Assembly (NCBI GenBank): GCA_903884655.1
Contig: CAISFO010000033.1
Location: 96,656 to 160,655 of the forward strand
Length of the DNA: 64,000 nt
DNA from: an uncultured Holophagaceae bacterium
GTDB taxonomy: Bacteria; Acidobacteriota; Holophagae; Holophagales; Holophagaceae
Reading direction: 5' to 3'
Shown here in pieces: positions 1 through 6,631 of the stretch. A program made the translations under genes and the position numbers. Under the pieces are notes generated by a model. That model did not search any database. It was not told the origin of the DNA and was given only the letters and a program-made list of their open reading frames with translations. Each line of letters begins with the position of its first letter. Position 1 is the stretch's first letter.

Positions 1-474
1 GAAGACGGACTCACCCTGCGAGGACCCACCCCCAGACGCACCCTCAAGAAAGGCGGTGAGGACTTGGGTGGTGATGACTGGGCTGAGGAAACGCTTACCG
101 TCCATCACTGTTTTCAATGCGGTCAACAGCTCTACGGAACCACAATCCTTCAGACAATATCCGTTGGCCCCTGCCTTGAGCGCCGCAAAGACGTGCGCCT
201 CATCCTTGTGGGCCGTCAGGACTAGGACCCGAGTCTGCCCGCTGACCCGCTTGATCTCCTTGATCACCTCGATGCCGTTGGTACCCGGCATGGACAGATC
301 CAGCAGCACAATGTCGGGCTGGAACTTGTCGGCGCACCGAATGGCCTCTTGGCCTTCTCCGGCCTCCCCGACCACCATGAAACCAGGATATGACCCCAAG
401 AGCAGGCGCAGGCCATCCCGCATGATGGCGTGGTCTTCGACGATGACCACGCGGTATCTCGTCTTTGTTACCAT
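1..474 (-). CDS. NarL/FixJ-type response regulator, receiver domain (C-terminus beyond window)
   Basis: The reverse strand from the ATG at 474 reads without a stop to the left edge (158 codons). It is a CheY-like receiver: acidic pair E13-D14, phosphoacceptor D59 in LLDLSMPG, the T/A switch segment VLVLTAHKDEAHVFAALKAG, and the conserved Lys in GYCLKD. The order of these elements matches the NarL/FixJ family, whose LuxR-type HTH output domain would lie off the window, so the DNA-binding half is not seen. No partner kinase is visible here. The upstream region is now separated from older flanking sequence by the insertion at 741. Function is family-level only; the regulated genes are unknown. 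Confidence 0.9.
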   Translation of the reverse strand, partial: MVTKTRYRVVIVEDHAIMRDGLRLLLGSYPGFMVVGEAGEGQEAIRCADKFQPDIVLLDLSMPGTNGIEVIKEIKRVSGQTRVLVLTAHKDEAHVFAALKAGANGYCLKDCGSVELLTALKTVMDGKRFLSPVITTQVLTAFLEGASGGGSSQGESVF

Positions 475-732
475 CCTGCCCGCCTCTCTCCCCGCATCGG
501 GGGCCTGGAAGAAGGTAACGCGATCGTCGTGCTCCCTCCGGACTTCCTGGTCTGGGAATCCTACTCTCGCCCGGAAAGCCCTCTCCGGCCGCCGGGTCAG
601 ATAAATCAAGCGCAGGACTCACGGCGAGAAGGTCTCCCTTGGTGAGAAGGAAACGAGTCCCTGCGGCCACAGTCTGATGCGAGACAGGACCCAGCAAGGT
701 TTAGAGATACGGCGGTAAGGTATTTGTCACTA

Positions 733-740
733 ATTCCTGA
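733..740 (+). repeat. Left copy of 8-bp target-site duplication of the IS1595-family element
   Basis: ATTCCTGA immediately outside the left inverted repeat is repeated exactly and in the same orientation immediately outside the right inverted repeat (4513-4520). Eight base pairs is the duplication length known for the IS1595 family. Confidence 0.95.
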
Positions 741-763
741 CCTGATTATCGGCGACCCTCAGC
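741..763 (+). repeat. Left terminal inverted repeat
   Basis: Matches the reverse complement of 4490-4512 at 21 of 23 positions; the outer 15 bases (CCTGATTATCGGCGA) are identical, then two mismatches, then CTCAGC. Confidence 0.95.
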
Positions 764-874
764 CTGAAAGCCAGGTATCGACACCTCGGAAAGCGTAGGC
801 GAAGCCTCAAGTTTCTCCGTATGAGACATGAAATGTCCATCACTGGAACCGATGTTTTCAGTGGAGAACGCGAC

Positions 875-1831
875 ATGCCGAGGTACGACATCCAATTTCA
901 AAAGGGCCTCTCCCTCCGGGAGTTCATGGCCCGCTTCGGAACCGAGGAGCAGTGCATCGAGGCCACCTGCATGGCCCGCTGGCCCAAGGGCTTCGAGTGT
1001 CCTGAATGCGGGTCCACCCGGCATTGCCGCCTATCCCGTGGTCTGTTCCAGTGCCAGGACTGCCGGAAGCAGACCAGCCCGACCGCAGGGACCATCTTCC
1101 AGGGCACGAAGCTCCCCCTCACGGTCTGGTTCCAGGCCATGCACCTGCTCACCCAGGGCAAGCACTCGGTCTCGGCCTTGGAACTGAAGCGCCAGCTTGG
1201 GGTCCACTACGAGACGGCCTGGGCCATGAAGCAGAAGATCATGCAGGTGATGTTGGAACGGGAGGCCCGGACGGTCCTCTCGGGCCGGATCGAAGTGGAC
1301 GACGCCTATGTGGGCGGTGAACGCCACCTGGGAAAGCGGGGCCGGGGCGCCGCTGGGAAGACCCCCTTCGTCGTGGCCGTCCAGACCGACCCAAAGAACC
1401 CTGCCGTGGTCCTCCACATGAGGATGAAGGTGCTCCGGAATGTCAGCGGGCGGGAACTGAAGCCCTGGTTTGCCAAGGGCTTTGCCCCGGCCTCGACCAT
1501 CCTCACGGATGGCTGGCAAGCCTACAACTTCCTGTCCGAGGCTGGATTCGAGCACGAACCACACAAGATGCCGGGCGGGTGGCGGAGCGGGCGGCACCCC
1601 TCCTTCCCCTGGGTGAACACCGTCCTGGGGAACTTGAAGGGGAACATCGTGGGCGTGACCCGTTGGGTTGGGAAGGCCCACCTGGACCGCTACCTGGCGG
1701 AGTTCCAGTACCGCTTCAACCGGCGCTTCGACCTGAAGTCCATGCTTTCCCGCCTGCTGTCGGTGGCCGTCCGGACTCCGGCTATGCCCCAGCCCCTCCT
1801 TAAACTCGCCTGGATGGGGCAAGCGGCCTAA
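875..1831 (+). CDS. IS1595-family (ISXO2-like) transposase
   Basis: Product of 318 aa from ATG 875 (MPRYDIQF); an in-frame ATG at 821 exists but adds a sequence unlike the family N-terminus. The N-terminus has a zinc ribbon (CPECG, then CQDC about 15 residues later), as in IS1595 transposases. The DDE-type core follows: first Asp in IEVDDAYVGG, second in TILTDGWQAY, and the third catalytic region in NTVLGNLKGNIVG before the closing helix LAEFQYRFNRR, where the family usually has Asn/Glu/His. The gene ends 12 bp from the convergent methylase stop. Length and motifs fit an intact enzyme; GC-rich codon use resembles the chromosome more than the passenger genes do. Confidence 0.95.
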   Translation: MPRYDIQFQKGLSLREFMARFGTEEQCIEATCMARWPKGFECPECGSTRHCRLSRGLFQCQDCRKQTSPTAGTIFQGTKLPLTVWFQAMHLLTQGKHSVSALELKRQLGVHYETAWAMKQKIMQVMLEREARTVLSGRIEVDDAYVGGERHLGKRGRGAAGKTPFVVAVQTDPKNPAVVLHMRMKVLRNVSGRELKPWFAKGFAPASTILTDGWQAYNFLSEAGFEHEPHKMPGGWRSGRHPSFPWVNTVLGNLKGNIVGVTRWVGKAHLDRYLAEFQYRFNRRFDLKSMLSRLLSVAVRTPAMPQPLLKLAWMGQAA

Positions 1832-1843
1832 CTAGTGGTCGAA

Positions 1844-4240
1844 TCAGCGAAGGAACCCGAGCGAATAGACCTGAGGGAGCAGCTTCTCGCCCAAGGCGTC
1901 ATACGCGGATTTGAAGGGTGTAAAATCCACCGGTTCATTCTCGTTGTTGGCCTCCAGGGCTTTGCGGATCTGGTACCACCCAACATCAGGGCGGTTGAGC
2001 TTGAATTCGTCGCGGATCTTCTTTTCAAAGGTCGTGGCGTGGTAATTCTTCCAGAGTTTTCGGCCTTCATCCAAAACACGCTTCGCTTCGGTGGAGAGCT
2101 TCTGCTTGGCGAGATACGAACTCATGAAGGCAGACTCGAAACGTCCGCTTGAGCCGACTTCCTTCTCAGTGAAGGGAATGAAGTGGTTCACGAGCGACCA
2201 GGATTTGCCGTTCCATTGGATGGACTTGGCGCCAGCGGATAGGTTCTTCCCGGCGAAAAGCATGTAAACGAGGCAGTCGGATTTGAATTCTTCGGGGAGC
2301 GGCTGCGAAGGCTGAAGAAACTGGTCATTGTGGTTGAGCCAGGTATGGGGGACGACCATGCGGACAGTGAAGACGATGGCGGCCTGCCAGAGGTTGGATT
2401 GGGTGACGAAGAATGCGCCAGCACTGCCAAATCCGGATGAGAATAGTGCGGTCAGAGTACCGGCATTTTGAAGCATGTTGCTGTTGACCAACATGCTCCC
2501 GATTGCGCCGTCGGCCCACCTATCTCCGCGCAAATCCTTCGTGACGGTTGCAGGCGTGATCGCATTCTTGAGCGGAATAGCTTCCTGCTTGTTTGACCGT
2601 GGACGAATTATCCATTCACTCAGCGGCGGTTGGTCGGCAGTCCGGTAGAACCTCTTCTCACCGATCTTGTTTCCATCCTTGTCCAGAGCCACAGTAAGGA
2701 TTTCATCGGACGGCTTATGTTTGCTCATATCCCACAGGAGAAATCCGATTGGGAAATTTCCCTTGAGGCCATCGAATGCCTTGCTGTGGACTACGAACCC
2801 GTCTAAATACTTGGCTTTCCATTGTGCGCGGAATTCCTCAAAATTTGGCGCGTTGACATACTTTGGCGTCCCGAACATCGCAACCGTGGCATTCGGAAGT
2901 TCCTTGGAAATGCGTGTTAGGAATTGAACGAAAAGTTCTCGTGCGGCATAACCTAAACCATTCATGCTTGCCGCAATTTTTGTTGTAGCCACATCGGCCT
3001 TATGCTCTCCAGTCCCAGAAATCGTGTCCGCATTTCCCGCCTCTCCATACGGCGGATTGATCAGCACCAAAATCTTCTTCGCACCCTTCTTCTTTTCCCT
3101 CGCGTCCTTGATGGCTTGGCGCAATTCCTCCGGCACCTTCTCTGTCAGGGAGTAGTCAATCTCCCCGGACCCCCCAACATCATCGTTGAGATAGTCGTAC
3201 TGGAACTTCGTCGCTGCCACGCAGGTATGGCTGGCTCCCATCACATCAATGTCCGCCTTATCCAGCGTGCTCATGAAGATATTGCGGTGGTTGCTGTGCT
3301 TGACCTCCAGATTCCCCACACCGCAGCACATATCCCACACGATGTAGTTTTTCTGCCAGTTCTTCCCAAGAGTCTGAGCCAGCAGGTCATAGGCCTTGTC
3401 TACGATATGCAAGGGCGTGTAGTACGCGCCCTTGAAGCTCCGTTCGTCCAGCGGCAATAGGCTGTCGCGGCGCTCCAGCAGATAATGGCGGTGTTCCTCT
3501 TCTGGTGGACGGTGGTAGATCGCCCAGAACCTGCGGTATCCCCGGTCGCTTGAAAGCGCGTATGTCGTTCCGTTGAGCAGGAACACGGGTTTGCCGTCAT
3601 CCTGAAGTAGCCGTGCCGGAAGATCCTTGATGGCGGCATTCTTGCCGTCGTGCATGATGTCGGCGAAGAATAGGAGCGCGTAGTCGATGGGGTCCACGCC
3701 CTCCAATTCTGTGCCGATCATTTTCACCCAATTGTCGAACACCTGTTTCAAGTTGTCAGGCGTGATGGGCGTTCGGATGAACTTGCCTTCCGCGATGGCG
3801 GTCTTGACGGCCTGGATGAACTCCTTTTCGTGGGTCTTGATGTCGTAGACAACAAAATGCGCTTCGATGCGTGGCGCAACTTGCGCTATTGATTCCTTGG
3901 TCGGCTGCGAAGGGATTTTGCTCCATTTGATGGTCTTATCCTCGACGACCGGCATGACCTTGACCGTCTCCATAAGCGCAGCCTTCTCTCGGTCGATCAC
4001 GGCTAGGAACGGCGGGATGTGCTTTCCCTTCAGCCGCGCATGACGGACATAGGCGATCAACTGCGTGAACATTTTGTGGACGGTATCCGAGCCACTCTTC
4101 GCCTCGAACCAGATTTCCTTGGTTCGGATGTCAATATCCTCGAAACCCTGTGAGTGATTCTTCAGCCCAAGAGCTTTGATATAGAGGCCCTTCACATCCT
4201 CTTCGGTATGCGCCTTCTGCAACTCAGCATAGAGGGTCAC
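1844..4240 (-). CDS. N6-adenine DNA methyltransferase fused to a putative PD-(D/E)XK nuclease domain
   Basis: 798 aa. Methylase motifs are clear: GAYYTP (residues 271-276, motif X region), DMCCGVGN (303-310, SAM-binding motif I) and NPPYGE (395-400, motif IV of amino-methyltransferases). The first ~90 residues contain D37 followed by E46-A47-K48 in a beta-strand-like context (IWFEAKSG), the spacing of a PD-(D/E)XK nuclease core, so a type IIG-like combined restriction-modification enzyme is possible. The C-terminal ~350 residues could hold the target-recognition region. The ATG overlaps the stop of the upstream ribbon-helix-helix gene (ATGA), so the two are translationally coupled. Lower GC than its surroundings. 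Methylase assignment is firm; nuclease activity and target are inference. Confidence 0.88.
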   Translation of the reverse strand: MTLYAELQKAHTEEDVKGLYIKALGLKNHSQGFEDIDIRTKEIWFEAKSGSDTVHKMFTQLIAYVRHARLKGKHIPPFLAVIDREKAALMETVKVMPVVEDKTIKWSKIPSQPTKESIAQVAPRIEAHFVVYDIKTHEKEFIQAVKTAIAEGKFIRTPITPDNLKQVFDNWVKMIGTELEGVDPIDYALLFFADIMHDGKNAAIKDLPARLLQDDGKPVFLLNGTTYALSSDRGYRRFWAIYHRPPEEEHRHYLLERRDSLLPLDERSFKGAYYTPLHIVDKAYDLLAQTLGKNWQKNYIVWDMCCGVGNLEVKHSNHRNIFMSTLDKADIDVMGASHTCVAATKFQYDYLNDDVGGSGEIDYSLTEKVPEELRQAIKDAREKKKGAKKILVLINPPYGEAGNADTISGTGEHKADVATTKIAASMNGLGYAARELFVQFLTRISKELPNATVAMFGTPKYVNAPNFEEFRAQWKAKYLDGFVVHSKAFDGLKGNFPIGFLLWDMSKHKPSDEILTVALDKDGNKIGEKRFYRTADQPPLSEWIIRPRSNKQEAIPLKNAITPATVTKDLRGDRWADGAIGSMLVNSNMLQNAGTLTALFSSGFGSAGAFFVTQSNLWQAAIVFTVRMVVPHTWLNHNDQFLQPSQPLPEEFKSDCLVYMLFAGKNLSAGAKSIQWNGKSWSLVNHFIPFTEKEVGSSGRFESAFMSSYLAKQKLSTEAKRVLDEGRKLWKNYHATTFEKKIRDEFKLNRPDVGWYQIRKALEANNENEPVDFTPFKSAYDALGEKLLPQVYSLGFLR

Positions 4241-4443
4241 TTTCGCCGCCTTTCCGTCTCGGTCTTTCCAGGGTTACGGTCGGCCAGGTAACCAGCCACG
4301 GCTTCTCTCACCACGCTTCCAATGGAAATTCGACGCTCAAAGGCGATTTCCGCCAGTGCGTCGTAAATCTGCCGCTCAAGGCTCACGGTTGTCCTGACCT
4401 CCAGCAGAGGTCTCCGTTTCGTCTTGGGTGGGGTGCGTGGCAT
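4237..4443 (-). CDS. Ribbon-helix-helix DNA-binding protein (CopG/Arc-like)
   Basis: 68 aa. A basic N-terminal arm (KTKRRP) is followed by LEVRTTVSLERQIYDALAEI, a strand plus helix, and SIGSVVREAVAGYLADR, the second helix: the layout of a ribbon-helix-helix domain as in antitoxins and small autorepressors. It is the first gene of the passenger operon; its start lies 46 bp inside the right inverted repeat, so the operon promoter must sit in or next to that end of the transposon. A likely role, by family, is repression of its own operon and so control of methylase dosage; binding to the transposon end is also possible. No toxin gene is present. Confidence 0.8.
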   Translation of the reverse strand: MPRTPPKTKRRPLLEVRTTVSLERQIYDALAEIAFERRISIGSVVREAVAGYLADRNPGKTETERRRK

Positions 4444-4489
4444 GGTTTCGTCCTCTGCATCAGTCTACACCAAAGTGATGCAGTTTTAA

Positions 4490-4512
4490 GCTGAGACTCG
4501 CCGATAATCAGG
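4490..4512 (-). repeat. Right terminal inverted repeat
   Basis: Inverted partner of 741-763. It lies directly upstream of the minus-strand passenger operon. Confidence 0.95.
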
Positions 4513-4520
4513 ATTCCTGA
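4513..4520 (+). repeat. Right copy of 8-bp target-site duplication
   Basis: ATTCCTGA, identical to 733-740. Removing the element and one copy would restore an uninterrupted intergenic stretch. Confidence 0.95.
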
Positions 4521-4698
4521 TTTGTCCTTGCATTCGGCTGTCAATAAACCAACCTAGGTTAATCATTTCTTACGTGGCCTAGGATGCCATTGGAAGAAAT
4601 CGATTACATTTTAAATTTTGGCGGCGCATTGTTGCCGGTCGGACTTGTCTCGCTCGGACCTGTTTTTGAAGAATTCATTGTCAACCCTGGAGCCAGCC

Positions 4699-5292
4699 AT
4701 GCTGAAGGATCTAGCGTTGCCTTACCTTCGTGTTCGGACCTTGGGAGATGAGATCTGCACCCGTCCCGGAGTCCGCCGCGTTGTAAAGGTGCTGCTCGAC
4801 GCAGGCTTTGCGGCCATCGCCTGGGTGGTGGCTTACAGCCTTTTCCGCCGCGCCTACCCCACTCCCCTCTCTACGCTCGGATGGGTGGCCTGTGCGATGG
4901 CCGTGAACGCCGCCTTTCAGCACACTCGGCAGCTCTACCGGTTCACGGGGTTCGAGGAAGTCCGATCCCTGCTCCTGAGCCTGGTGGCCATGATCGGGAT
5001 CGCCCTCGGCGGATTTGTCATGGATAGATACCTCAGGCTGGGAATCGAGAATCCAGACATCACCCTGGCTGCGAGCCTGCTGACCTTCATGCTGTGGGTC
5101 CTGTTCCGCGCGGCCACTGTGGACTTCTTCCGGCACCGATTCCTGAAAACCCATCCCCACCACCCCACCGTGGAGCGCAGGAAAACACCCCGTGTGGGTT
5201 CGCCGACCATGGGCGGCCTGGCGCGCAGGACCCTCATCATCGTCTTGGCAGCCCGGTTAATAAGGACACCTATTCACAGCGTCCTTTATTGA
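4699..5292 (+). pseudogene. Truncated membrane domain of a CapD/PglF-type nucleotide-sugar epimerase/dehydratase
   Basis: From ATG 4699 (GGAG about 7 nt upstream) the protein reads MLKDLALPYLRVRT and contains about four hydrophobic segments and the element QLYRFTGFEEVRSLL, resembling the N-terminal membrane part of polysaccharide-biosynthesis proteins (LYR..W.....DL). In those proteins the segment RRTLIIV leads directly into the NAD-binding GxGxxG loop. Here the reading continues as LAARLIRTP and stops, so homology ends near 5245 and the whole catalytic Rossmann domain is missing. The break is abrupt, consistent with a recombination or insertion boundary. Assignment rests on topology and the short motif; any product would be catalytically dead. 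Confidence 0.6.
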
Positions 5293-5310
5293 TGCGGCGT
5301 AGATTACCGG

Positions 5311-5622
5311 ATGGCCCTTGAGGTTTGCCTTGGATACACGGACTCCCCGATCTCACTTCTGTTCCGCGTTGCCCTGATTCGAACCGACCTGAAACTCGGT
5401 CTCTTGGAACAGGCCTCGATTCACGTTGCCGAGGCGCTCAACGAAGCACGCATGTATCCCGAGGAGTCGTTTGAAGAGGAACTGACCCGGCTTTCCAGGG
5501 AACTCAGTGCCCTACTTGGCCCGGAAGGAGCGACCAAGGCAAGCAGGAGAGTTCTCTTTCAGGAAATGGAAAAGGTGGCACAAAAGGTGGCACAGTCCTG
5601 CTTCACCCCTCTCAAGACTTGA
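5311..5622 (+). CDS. Hypothetical protein next to tRNA scar
   Basis: 103 aa, mostly helical, with an acidic middle (EEELTRLSRELSALLG) and the C-terminus EMEKVAQKVAQSCF. The start has no good ribosome-binding site. I do not recognise a domain. It sits between a truncated gene and a tRNA 3' fragment, where an integrase would normally lie, but none of the tyrosine-recombinase catalytic residues can be found, so it may be a fragment of an element gene or not a gene at all. Confidence 0.35.
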   Translation: MALEVCLGYTDSPISLLFRVALIRTDLKLGLLEQASIHVAEALNEARMYPEESFEEELTRLSRELSALLGPEGATKASRRVLFQEMEKVAQKVAQSCFTPLKT

Positions 5623-5664
5623 AATGATTTAGCTTTGCCATGCCATGCACCCATCGCCGACGCT

Positions 5665-5709
5665 CTCATAACCCAAAGGTCGTAGGTTCAAATCCTACCC
5701 CCGCTACCA
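5665..5709 (+). pseudogene. 3' half of a tRNA-Met(CAU) gene (attachment-site remnant)
   Basis: The 45 bases contain the anticodon loop CTCATAA, the 3' anticodon-stem strand, variable loop, a perfect T arm (GTAGG-TTCAAAT-CCTAC), the 3' acceptor strand and an encoded CCA. The 5' half is absent: no AGCGGGG acceptor strand or D arm occurs upstream. A tRNA fragment covering anticodon loop to CCA is the usual core of attachment sites used by tyrosine integrases, so this probably marks one edge of a former integrated element; the intact gene should lie elsewhere. Confidence 0.85.
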
Positions 5710-5713
5710 ACTC

Positions 5714-5741
5714 AAAAAGCCGACTATAAGTCGGCTTTTTT
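5714..5741 (+). terminator. Intrinsic terminator after the tRNA fragment
   Basis: Perfect 12-bp stem (AAAAAGCCGACT / AGTCGGCTTTTT) with a 3-nt loop and a T run on the plus strand; the flanking A run makes it usable on both strands. It would have terminated the original tRNA transcript. Confidence 0.9.
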
Positions 5742-6184
5742 GTTATATTTACGAGAATCGCGAATTCACCACGTGCCCCTAAGTTGAGAGTGAATGCAAC
5801 AATGATTTTCGTTCGTAAGTGAACCCGGATTTCACGGAGTGTGAGGGGCCACAAGCTCTGCATTCTCGCGATTCTCAGAGGAATTTGGGCGGAAAAGGCC
5901 GGATGAACTTACGTGGGTTACGCAACGCAGAGATTCTGCCCCAAACTCTCTCTCGCCCGGGAGTTCGAACACGCTTCGCACGCGGGAAGTGAGTGAATTC
6001 AGGGCTCCGCGACATCTATTTCCCCTCGTTGTTCATTCTCGAGTCTCTCTCGCCCCGCATGGATCACATCAGAGCCTCCCCGCGCACGACACAGACCAGA
6101 GAGAGTTTGGTTATGCGACGAGAGAAGTCCATGTTGATGGTTGGATAATCTGTGCCTGCCGAAGTGCTGGCACATAGGAGTTCT
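5742..6184. other. Gene-free region holding repeat element copy A
   Basis: 443 bp without a convincing gene. It contains copy A of the two-copy element (6043-6130) and, downstream of it, AGGAG just before the HIT gene. Nothing else was recognised. Confidence 0.6.
6043..6130 (+). repeat. Copy A of an unidentified ~90-bp element, possible structured RNA
   Basis: Aligns with 9326-9417 over its whole length at roughly 70-75% identity; shared blocks include CTCTCGCC, TCACATCAG, CCGCGCACG and GGTTATG. The ends pair as a 7-bp stem (TCTCTCG with CGAGAGA). An inner ACC/GGT hairpin is conserved in both copies. It lies about 55 bp upstream of the HIT gene. I do not recognise it as a known riboswitch. 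Confidence 0.55.
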
Positions 6185-6631
6185 ATGAACGAACCGGGCA
6201 CGACGACACCGCAGGATTGCCGCTTCTGTATTTCCATTTCGAGCCGCGTGATTGCCTCCAATGCCCTGGCCTTTGCCATCCGGGATGCCTTTCCCGTCAC
6301 TCCCCTGCATGCCCTCGTGATCCCCCAGCGCCACGTGGCGGATTTCTTCGGCCTGACCCCGGAGGAGCGGGAAGCCTGCGCAGAGCTGATCCATCAGCTT
6401 CGACGGGACATCCTCCAGGAGGATCCTACGGTGGAGGGGTTCAACATCGGGATGAACGTGGGTGAGATGGCCGGGCAGACCATCTTACACTGCCACATCC
6501 ACCTCATCCCGAGGCGAAGGGGCGATGTGCCGAATCCGCGGGGCGGCGTGCGGATGGTGATTCCACATAAGGGACATCAGATGCTGGACGTGTGCCCGTT
6601 CAGCCAGGAAGGTGGGGAACCTGGGTTCTAG
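6185..6631 (+). CDS. HIT family hydrolase (histidine triad)
   Basis: 148 aa from ATG 6185, chosen because AGGAG lies 5-6 nt upstream; an earlier in-frame start at 6152 lacks one. The signature HCHIHLIPR (His-x-His-x-His) sits near residue 115, and the N-terminal CRFC resembles the metal-binding Cys pair of bacterial HIT proteins. The substrate-binding region TPLHALVIPQRH is typical of the Hint/HIT branch. Family members hydrolyse nucleoside phosphoramidates or nucleotide adducts; the physiological substrate is not predictable. The stop codon overlaps, on the opposite strand, the stop of the racemase gene (shared CTAG). Confidence 0.93.
   Translation: MNEPGTTTPQDCRFCISISSRVIASNALAFAIRDAFPVTPLHALVIPQRHVADFFGLTPEEREACAELIHQLRRDILQEDPTVEGFNIGMNVGEMAGQTILHCHIHLIPRRRGDVPNPRGGVRMVIPHKGHQMLDVCPFSQEGGEPGF

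Larger units (their letters stand above)
741..4512. mobile_element. IS1595-family transposon carrying passenger methylase and ribbon-helix-helix genes
   Basis: A 3772-bp element bounded by 23-bp inverted repeats (741-763 and 4490-4512; two mismatches; outer end CCTGATTATCGGCGA) and flanked by the identical octamer ATTCCTGA on both sides. It holds three genes: an IS1595/ISXO2-type transposase on the plus strand and, convergent to it, a two-gene passenger operon (ribbon-helix-helix protein then DNA methylase) on the minus strand. Intact ends, intact genes and an exact target duplication indicate a recent, probably functional copy. Simple IS1595 elements are roughly 0.7-1.1 kb, so most of this one is cargo; the family is known to include members with passenger genes. 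The cargo has visibly lower GC than the transposase, suggesting a separate origin. Confidence 0.93.

Noticed and set aside
5666..5863. Minus-strand reading frame ending VGFEPTTFGL
   Set aside because: This ending is the known artefact of translating the reverse strand of a tRNA T arm; the region is the tRNA-Met fragment and its terminator.
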